A DNA stretch of 64,000 nt from Rhodopirellula sp. P2. GTDB lineage: Bacteria; Planctomycetota; Planctomycetia; Pirellulales; Pirellulaceae. Within the stretch, counting starts at the first letter, position 1; each line of letters starts with the position of its first letter. The notes below the pieces were generated by a model. The model saw only the letters and a list, made by a program, of their open reading frames with translations. It ran no database searches and had not been told where the DNA came from. Below are positions 55,672 to 61,784 of the stretch, piece by piece. The DNA lies in contig NZ_CP118225.1 in assembly GCF_028768465.1 (NCBI RefSeq), positions 1,965,001 through 2,029,000 of the forward strand. The letters run 5' to 3'. A program made the translations under genes and the position numbers.

Positions 55672-57543
55672 CTACGCTTGGGTTTCGCTGCGTGAGAGTT
55701 CGTTGATGTCGGTGCCGGTGGCAGGCAGGATCATTCGGAAGCGGGCTCCGCCACTGGGCGAATCGTCCACGGTCAACGAGCCCCCGTGTTCACGCAGGAT
55801 TTTGGCACTGACGGGCAAGCCTAACCCGGTTCCGCGAGCACCTTTCTTGGATTCAAACAGCGAGAAGATTTGTTCGCGGTCTTCTTCGGGGACGCCTTCG
55901 CCGTCGTCTTCGACGTCAACGATCCAGCCTTGAGCGGCATCGTAGAATGTTTTGACCAGCACCCTCTTGGTAGCCGCATCAATCGCGTTGGTGACCAAGT
56001 TCAGAACCGCTCTGTGAATGGCTTCGCCGTCAAAGGTGGCAATCGGCAGCGTGTCTTCCGGTTCAGACACCAGTTCGATTTCGCCCTGCCCTGCCCTGCT
56101 CTGCATGAGTTCGACCACGTCATGGACGACCTCGTTGAGGTTGCCTTCTCGCAGCACCGGGTCACGTTCCTTGGAGAAGGTCAGCATGTCGAGCACGAGG
56201 TTGCTGATTCGTTCTTGGTTGCGATCGACGATGGACCAACCACGACGGATGGCGTCGGTGTCATCCTTCTGCAAACCCGATTCGATCAGGTAGCTGCCAC
56301 CGCGAACGCCTTGCAGGATGTTCTTGATGTGGTGTGACAGCGTCGCAATGGTTTGGCCCATCGCGGCCAAGCGTTCGCCTTGCAGGAGTGCGGAGTAGTA
56401 GAACGTGTCCTCGATGGCGAGTGCGGCTTGGTGTCCGACCGCGGTGATCAACCGCAGGTGTTCATCGTGGAAGCGAGTTGCCCCGCCCTTGCGAACCAGT
56501 TCCCCTGGCGTGGTGTAGGTGTCGACATACAGCATGCCAACGATTTCGTAGCGACCTTGCAGCGGAACGCAGAGAGCTTCGCGTACGCCGCCTTGGACGA
56601 TCGATGCGGCGGAATCAAATCGTTCGTCGTCCAGTGCGTCGTTGGTGCGAACGCCCTGTTTGTGTTGCAGCACATAATCCAAAATCGTGTGGCTGATCTG
56701 GATCCGGTCGTGGGATTTGGACGAGGGGTTGGGTTGGGGGGCGTCGGTCGCCGAGTCTCGGTCGCACCTGGCCGCGGGAGTCAGTCGTTTGGATTCTGGG
56801 TCGCGAAGCATGATGCATCCGCGATCAGCCTCGACCCAGTCGAAGACCAGTTTCAAGACTCGATCCAAAACCTCGTCGAGATCATCGGTCCGTCCCACGG
56901 CGATGGCGGTCAAGTACATCACTTCGAGCGATCGGTCGGCATCGAGTCGACCGATAACAGGTGGTCCGTGGAATTGCCCGGTTCGTTCGGGCGCGACGAC
57001 CGACGAATTCTGTCCTGCAGTGCGAGATGGATCCGATCCCATTTCGATTGGTGGCGGGATCGGTGGCGGCAGTGTCGTGGCCGCGGACGTTGGCTTGGGG
57101 GTGGGGACAGCGGCCGAGGAGGCTCCCTCCGGTGAGTACGGCGAGACGACCCCTTCTCGAGACAGCGAGGAAACGATGTTGCTGGCGTCGCCCCCGCGGA
57201 CTTGGCGAACGATGTCGACGCCGTGAGCTGCATCGAGGGCGGACACGTTGCCCGTTCCGGTGAAGATCAGCAGCGTGGAGCCAATTTCAATCCGATCGCC
57301 GCTGGTCAAAACGTGCCGCGTGATTTTGCGGTTGTTGACCAGCGTTCCGTTGCTGCTGCCTAAATCGACCAGTTCGTAGCGACGGCCGGTTCCATCGCCG
57401 CGAATCTCGGCGTGACTGCGGGAGGCCTCGTTGTCGAGCAACTGCACATTGTTGCTGGATTCCCGTCCCAGTCGGGTGACGGTGGACGCAAGCTGGAAGT
57501 GTTTTCCCTGGTCACGTCCTCGAATGACGAACAACGAAGCCAT
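55672..57543 (-). CDS. FHA-GAF sensor histidine kinase
   Basis: 623 residues. An FHA domain (residues 1-100; VTRLGRESSNNVQLLDNEASRSHAEI) binds phosphothreonine. A Pro/Thr-rich linker is followed by a GAF domain (about 205-385; REALCVPLQGRYEIVGMLYVDTY). A kinase core has a phospho-acceptor region ATLSHHIKNILQGVRGG near residue 404 and an ATPase with LVTNAIDAATKR, DDGEGVPEEDREQIF and GTGLGLPVSAKIL. No membrane span and no receiver or response regulator nearby. The FHA domain suggests cross-talk with the Ser/Thr kinases. The gene contains a double CCCTGCCC. Confidence 0.9.
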   Translation of the reverse strand: MASLFVIRGRDQGKHFQLASTVTRLGRESSNNVQLLDNEASRSHAEIRGDGTGRRYELVDLGSSNGTLVNNRKITRHVLTSGDRIEIGSTLLIFTGTGNVSALDAAHGVDIVRQVRGGDASNIVSSLSREGVVSPYSPEGASSAAVPTPKPTSAATTLPPPIPPPIEMGSDPSRTAGQNSSVVAPERTGQFHGPPVIGRLDADRSLEVMYLTAIAVGRTDDLDEVLDRVLKLVFDWVEADRGCIMLRDPESKRLTPAARCDRDSATDAPQPNPSSKSHDRIQISHTILDYVLQHKQGVRTNDALDDERFDSAASIVQGGVREALCVPLQGRYEIVGMLYVDTYTTPGELVRKGGATRFHDEHLRLITAVGHQAALAIEDTFYYSALLQGERLAAMGQTIATLSHHIKNILQGVRGGSYLIESGLQKDDTDAIRRGWSIVDRNQERISNLVLDMLTFSKERDPVLREGNLNEVVHDVVELMQSRAGQGEIELVSEPEDTLPIATFDGEAIHRAVLNLVTNAIDAATKRVLVKTFYDAAQGWIVDVEDDGEGVPEEDREQIFSLFESKKGARGTGLGLPVSAKILREHGGSLTVDDSPSGGARFRMILPATGTDINELSRSETQA

Positions 57544-57703
57544 ACAAAAATCAACGCGGGGCGAGAACGAGTTTCACGGACAGATTCTAAGTCTAGTTCA
57601 CACAAGATAACTTGCTGCGAAGCGTTCTGTTTGGCTACCGTCCAGATCGGATCCCTTTCTGCCTGGATCCGGCTCTCAAATTGGAAGGAACCCTATTTTC
57701 CGC

Positions 57704-58678
57704 ATGCTAGGCTCGGCGATTCCCATCGAGCGACGTTGGCCCTCACCTTGGGTGTCTCGAGGTGCGTGGCTGGGGGTATGCGCTGCATGGTTTCTACTGG
57801 TTGGTTGCAAAACCGTGGCTCCCGTCCATGTTTGGCGTCCTCCGGAATTGTCTGTGGAGCCAACACAAGTCGCTTTCATGGGCATCTCGGGCCCTGATGA
57901 ATGGACGGAACCGATCGAAGAAGCTCTGTTGGCCGATCCGCCTACTCGTTGGCAATTGATCGCAGCGGATCAATTGGAGGGGGTGGCAACCATTCGGCTG
58001 GTCTCGGGGTTCGAGGAAGAACCGAGCGACATGGCGGTCAGTTCCGCCGCCAGACGCCAAGGGCTGCGATACCTGTTGCATGGCGAAATCTTGCAAGCAA
58101 CTGGGCACGAAGAGCGTGAAGACAAGGTCAGCCTCTCTTGGCGATTGACCGGTTTGCAGCCCGGCACGAAATCCGCCGGGATGCCGATCACGGTGGACGA
58201 AGCCTTGATCTCACGACGCTACCCGCAACTGATGAATGTTCCTGATCTGGCGGAGCGAACCCGTCGTGCGGCAGTTCTAGAAACCAAGCGACTGCTGGCC
58301 GCCAGCGTTGATCGTCAACAAGTCGCGTTGGCCTCCCCACGCATGCTGCCGGGCAGCCGAGCGATTCGGCGCGGCAATGAGTTGGCTCGATCGGGCAATT
58401 GGCCAATGGCGGAACAGGTTTGGAATCAAGTGTTGGAATCTCATCCCCGAAATCCAGCGGCGCTGATCAACACTTCGATCGCAGCGACAGCCCGGCAAGA
58501 CTTCACCACAGCCAAGGACCGCATTTCCGAGGCGGTCCGCCGGTCGGCTTTTTCACCGGCGAACAAGTCACTGGCGGAAGAGACTCTGGTTTGGATCGAA
58601 CTGCGTCAGCGTGATTATCACAACGCGTTTGACCTGCCACCGCCGCCTGAAGGCTGGCTCATCTCTCGCGGCGAGTGA
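57704..58678 (+). CDS. Lipoprotein of unknown function with TPR-like C-terminus
   Basis: 324 residues. The N-terminus has basic residues, a hydrophobic core and a lipobox LLVGC, so Cys would be lipidated (about residue 35). The central region (DEWTEPIEEALLADPPTRWQLIAADQLEG) resembles an ABC-type or GNA1162-like lipoprotein fold. The C-terminal 100 residues (RGNELARSGNWPMAEQVWNQVLESHPRNPAALINTSIAATARQDFTTAKDRISEA) look like TPR repeats, so protein binding at the envelope is likely. Divergent from the FHA kinase. Confidence 0.7.
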   Translation: MLGSAIPIERRWPSPWVSRGAWLGVCAAWFLLVGCKTVAPVHVWRPPELSVEPTQVAFMGISGPDEWTEPIEEALLADPPTRWQLIAADQLEGVATIRLVSGFEEEPSDMAVSSAARRQGLRYLLHGEILQATGHEEREDKVSLSWRLTGLQPGTKSAGMPITVDEALISRRYPQLMNVPDLAERTRRAAVLETKRLLAASVDRQQVALASPRMLPGSRAIRRGNELARSGNWPMAEQVWNQVLESHPRNPAALINTSIAATARQDFTTAKDRISEAVRRSAFSPANKSLAEETLVWIELRQRDYHNAFDLPPPPEGWLISRGE

Positions 58679-58721
58679 GGTGGCATCAGGTGCATGAGCG
58701 AAGCGAACGGCGGCCGAGCAT

Positions 58722-59004
58722 CAGAGTAGAACCGTTGTCCTCAACTGTTCCGTCGGGCAGCCTTCAACGGCCGGGCCTGGACTGCGAAATGTTTGCGATT
58801 GGTGTTCTGATAGCGGGTGCAAACTTTCTTCTCGGCGTCTGTCTTTCTTCGTCCTGGTAGGGATGTCAGATGGTAGCCGGGGGTTGCTTTCTCGTACGAT
58901 GGGCTTCCAAGCCCGTCGACCCAAAAATGGAAGCTGGACGCGTGAGCGAGTTCGGTCTCGGGGCTCACACCCCGAGCTAATGACGATGGCCCCTGCCGGG
59001 GCGA
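58722..59004. repeat. Dispersed relative of the 28.4-kb array elements
   Basis: It begins with AGAGTAGAACCGTTGTCC and the CAACTGTTCCGTCGGGCAG half of the array dyad. It ends with TCGGGGCTCACACCCCGA and GGCCCCTGCCGGGGCGA, the same two building blocks in the same order. The DNA between them is unrelated to the array. It fills most of the 494-base gap (58679-59172) between the convergent lipoprotein gene and rsmH. No gene is seen in the rest. Confidence 0.7.
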
Positions 59005-59172
59005 TATTCATGAACTTCGCTAGGAAAGCGGTCTTGCGGTTCTTAAATCTCGTTTCATTAGGCACTGATTCGGATCCCGCCAGGGGCGGGGGAGCCAAAG
59101 CTGCACGAACTCCTTGTTCAGAAGAGCGAAGGTATGCTTGCGACGTTGGATACCTCCGAAATTCTGCGAACG

Positions 59173-60147
59173 CTAGACGCGCTTGGCGACTCGGAGTTTG
59201 GCGCTGCGACTGCGGGGGTTCGCTTGGACCTCTTCCTCGGTGGGGCGCAGCGGTTTCCGTGTCAGAATTTCCCAGCGGTCGTCCTCTCGAAATGCATTTT
59301 TGACAATGCGATCTTCCAGCGAATGAAAGCTGATGATGACCGCTCGTCCGCCGGGCGCGATCCAGTCGGGAGCGGACTGCAGGGTTCGCGTCAGCCCGCC
59401 GAGTTCATCATTGATGGCGATCCGCAGAGCCTGGAAGGTTCGCGTGGCAGGATGGATGTCGTGGTTGCGTGAACGGGGCACACAGCGACGGCAGATCTCC
59501 ACCAACTCGCCGACTTGGGTGACCGGGTTGCGCTCGCGGGCTCGCAAGACGATCTGTTTGGCGATGCGGCGACTGAATCGTTCTTCGCCGAATTGATAGA
59601 TCGCGTCGGCGATTTCTTTTTCGCTGTGTTGTTGCAGCCAGCGATAAGCCGGAACACCATTTTCAGGATCGAACCGCAGATCCAGTTCCGCGTCTTCGAT
59701 CGTGAAGGTGAACCCCCGGTTTCGGTCGGCCAGTTGATCACTGGACAAACCCAAGTCCAGCACCAAAGCATCGGCGTGCGTCAGGTCCAACGCATCGAGT
59801 GCCTTGGGCGAATTTTCATAGCTGCCCAGAAACAATTCGATTCGCGGGTCGTCTTGGATCCAAGCCTTCTGCTCATCACGCCGAACCACCGCGGGATCGC
59901 GATCAATCGCAATCACGCGTGGTGTACCGGATGCGGTGTCGGCATCAGCCAGCACATCGGCCAGCAAACGCGTGTGCCCACCGCCACCGTAGGTGCCATC
60001 GATGATCGTGGTGGGGTTGATTTCTCGAACCCAATGCACGATCTCATTTGGCATCACGCTGACGTGTTCTGTTTCCGCGGGGGCTGCCTCCGCGGAAGAC
60101 GTCTCAGAAACTTGGTCGGTTCGATCCTCTGGCTGCGACGCTGTCAC
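59173..60147 (-). CDS. rsmH: 16S rRNA (cytosine-1402-N4)-methyltransferase
   Basis: 324 residues, GTG start at 60147. SAM-binding site IDGTYGGGGHTRLL, then DALVLDLGLSSDQL, GFTFTIEDAELDLRFDP, and the C-terminal GGRAVIISFHSLEDRIVKNAF. A 30-residue acidic N-terminal extension precedes the domain. It modifies the ribosomal P site. The GTG overlaps the stop of the upstream isomerase gene (GTGA), implying coupling. In most bacteria rsmH lies with mraZ and ftsL in the division cluster; neither is here. Confidence 0.96.
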   Translation of the reverse strand: MTASQPEDRTDQVSETSSAEAAPAETEHVSVMPNEIVHWVREINPTTIIDGTYGGGGHTRLLADVLADADTASGTPRVIAIDRDPAVVRRDEQKAWIQDDPRIELFLGSYENSPKALDALDLTHADALVLDLGLSSDQLADRNRGFTFTIEDAELDLRFDPENGVPAYRWLQQHSEKEIADAIYQFGEERFSRRIAKQIVLRARERNPVTQVGELVEICRRCVPRSRNHDIHPATRTFQALRIAINDELGGLTRTLQSAPDWIAPGGRAVIISFHSLEDRIVKNAFREDDRWEILTRKPLRPTEEEVQANPRSRSAKLRVAKRV

Positions 60148-61199
60148 GCGGTCTCTGCCTTGATTTGCGCCAGCGTTTTGGTGCAGTGCAGTGCCGATTC
60201 AATTTGGCCGTGGATCTTCTGCAGTCGTTCAGCGTCACCGCCACCGACCTCGGCGGCCACCCAGCCTTGGAAATTGATTCCTGCGAGTGCCTTGCGGACG
60301 CTGGCCCAGTCGATGTCGCCTTCGGTGACGTCGGTGAAGCGACCTTGTTCACGGGAGAATCCCTTGATGTCCAGTTTGCCGATTCGGTGTCCCAGCGTTG
60401 TCACCCATTCGGCCACGTCGCCGTACTTCCAGTGATTCCCCAGATCGAATTGGACACCGATCCAAGGTGTGTCGAAGGAGTCGATGAACTCCGCCAAAGG
60501 CTGAGCCGATTGCTTTTCGTCTCCCCCGTGGTCGTACAAGAAATGGTTCCAGACGTTTTCGATCAGGATTTTGACGCCCAGTTTCTCGGCCAGAGGAACG
60601 GCGCGATCGAGGGCTTCGAAGGCGCGCTGGCGAACTTCTTCGGCCGTGCCGTCTTTGCCATGACCGGGAACGATGAGGAACGTGTCCGCTCCCAAGTCGG
60701 CGGTTTGTTGCAGCGACTCCTCGAGCAACTGCTGAGCTTTCTTACGAGTCGCAGCTTCAGGGCTGGTGTGCGTTGTGCCCCAGTGGTAGCCACCGACCGT
60801 TCCGTCGATCGTCAAACCGGTTTCCGTGGAGGCGGCGACCATGGCTTGGACGTCCATGCCGGGCGAGGTGTTCGGTTCCACGCCTTCGAATCCCGCTTCT
60901 TTGGCGATTCGGAATCGCTCGATCCAAGGGTTGGCGGCGTCCGACTTCCCAGTTCGGATCATGCCAGCTTTCAGGGACTGCTTCAGATAGCCGGTGCTGG
61001 TTGGGGCGGCGTTTCCGTTCTGTTCGGCTGCCCAAAGTGCCCTGCCCTGCCCCAGCAATCCGTTGGCATCGGTGCTCAGCGGGGAGGGGCTGACTTGATG
61101 AGCCAAGTACGCGGCGTATCCGACCGCGGATGTCGTTCCCAGACGGCGAAGGAACTGGCGGCGGTTGCTGATCGATCGAGCGGGTTGGTCAGGACGCAT
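60144..61199 (-). CDS. Tat-exported sugar phosphate isomerase/epimerase-like protein (TIM barrel)
   Basis: 351 residues. The N-terminus NRRQFLRRLGTTSAVGYAAYL is a twin-arginine signal. The mature domain is of the xylose-isomerase-like TIM barrel (AP endonuclease family 2) type: ERFRIAKEAGFEGVEPNTSPG, LGVKILIENVWNHFLYD (metal Glu), WIGVQFDLGNHWKYG (metal Asp/His), and KLDIKGFSREQGRFTD. Export suggests it acts on sugars or polyols in the periplasm. Substrate unknown. Overlaps rsmH by four bases. Confidence 0.85.
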   Translation of the reverse strand: MRPDQPARSISNRRQFLRRLGTTSAVGYAAYLAHQVSPSPLSTDANGLLGQGRALWAAEQNGNAAPTSTGYLKQSLKAGMIRTGKSDAANPWIERFRIAKEAGFEGVEPNTSPGMDVQAMVAASTETGLTIDGTVGGYHWGTTHTSPEAATRKKAQQLLEESLQQTADLGADTFLIVPGHGKDGTAEEVRQRAFEALDRAVPLAEKLGVKILIENVWNHFLYDHGGDEKQSAQPLAEFIDSFDTPWIGVQFDLGNHWKYGDVAEWVTTLGHRIGKLDIKGFSREQGRFTDVTEGDIDWASVRKALAGINFQGWVAAEVGGGDAERLQKIHGQIESALHCTKTLAQIKAETA

Positions 61200-61236
61200 T
61201 GGGAGGGCACCAGGAGGGAAGGAGTCAAAGAGGTTT

Positions 61237-61629
61237 TCAGGTCAACAATGCTTCGGGAACACGTTGCAATTGACCATTCTTATCAATCACCGCCAATGTC
61301 ACGGTCGCTTGCACGAGCAGTTCGTTGCCACGGCGGATTTCATACTCATGGATGATTTTAGCTGCCGTGATCTTCGCGATTCGGGTCACGATCTGAATTT
61401 CATCATCATAACGTGCGGAGGCACGATAGCGACAATCGATGTGGACGACCACGACATACAGCCCGGCTTCTTCGACTTCGCGGTACCGCCCCCCCGTCGA
61501 GCGCAGGAATTCAGTGCGGCCGATTTCGAAATATCGCAAATAATTCGAATGGTGAACCAATCCCATCGGGTCACATTCGTCGTAGCGAACACGTAAATGG
61601 AACACATGTTGCGGCAAATCTGTCGTCAT
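61237..61629 (-). CDS. YbgC/FadM-type acyl-CoA thioesterase (hot-dog fold)
   Basis: 130 residues from the ATG at 61629 (MTTDLPQHVF). Motif VRYDECDPMGLVHHSNYLRYFEIGR contains the catalytic Asp (D in CDPMGLVHH) typical of 4-hydroxybenzoyl-CoA thioesterase-like enzymes. SARYDDEIQIVTRIAKITAAKIIHEYEI follows. It hydrolyses acyl-CoA esters; chain preference cannot be read from sequence. Divergent from putA. No tol-pal genes are nearby, although ybgC often accompanies them. Confidence 0.88.
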   Translation of the reverse strand: MTTDLPQHVFHLRVRYDECDPMGLVHHSNYLRYFEIGRTEFLRSTGGRYREVEEAGLYVVVVHIDCRYRASARYDDEIQIVTRIAKITAAKIIHEYEIRRGNELLVQATVTLAVIDKNGQLQRVPEALLT

Positions 61630-61784
61630 TGCAGGCGTCTTTGGGTCGCGGCGGAATGCCATTGAGAATTCGCTGTGAAAACAGGCGGTTGCAAGTTGAG
61701 AAAGTTTAGCCGTCAATGGGCGCTAGGCGAACCTCGTTTGTTAGATCTTCGTTTCTGCGAAAAATTCTTGTTAAGGATCGTGTC

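Larger units (their letters stand above)
44919..61052 (-). repeat. KOPS-like octamers, right set (minus-strand GGGCAGGG, pointing left)
   Basis: Read as CCCTGCCC on the plus strand, starting at 44919, 45852, 46839, 49117, 49698, 52244, 52249, 52499, 56084, 56089, 61040 and 61045. I found no plus-strand GGGCAGGG in this range. CCCTTCCC at 44914 agrees. Several copies lie inside plus-strand genes (DUF457, DUF1559, larB, ribF), so the orientation is opposite to coding there. Doublets at 52244, 56084 and 61040 mirror those of the left set. The N=G variant GGGGAGGG occurs on both strands and carries no polarity. Confidence 0.7.
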
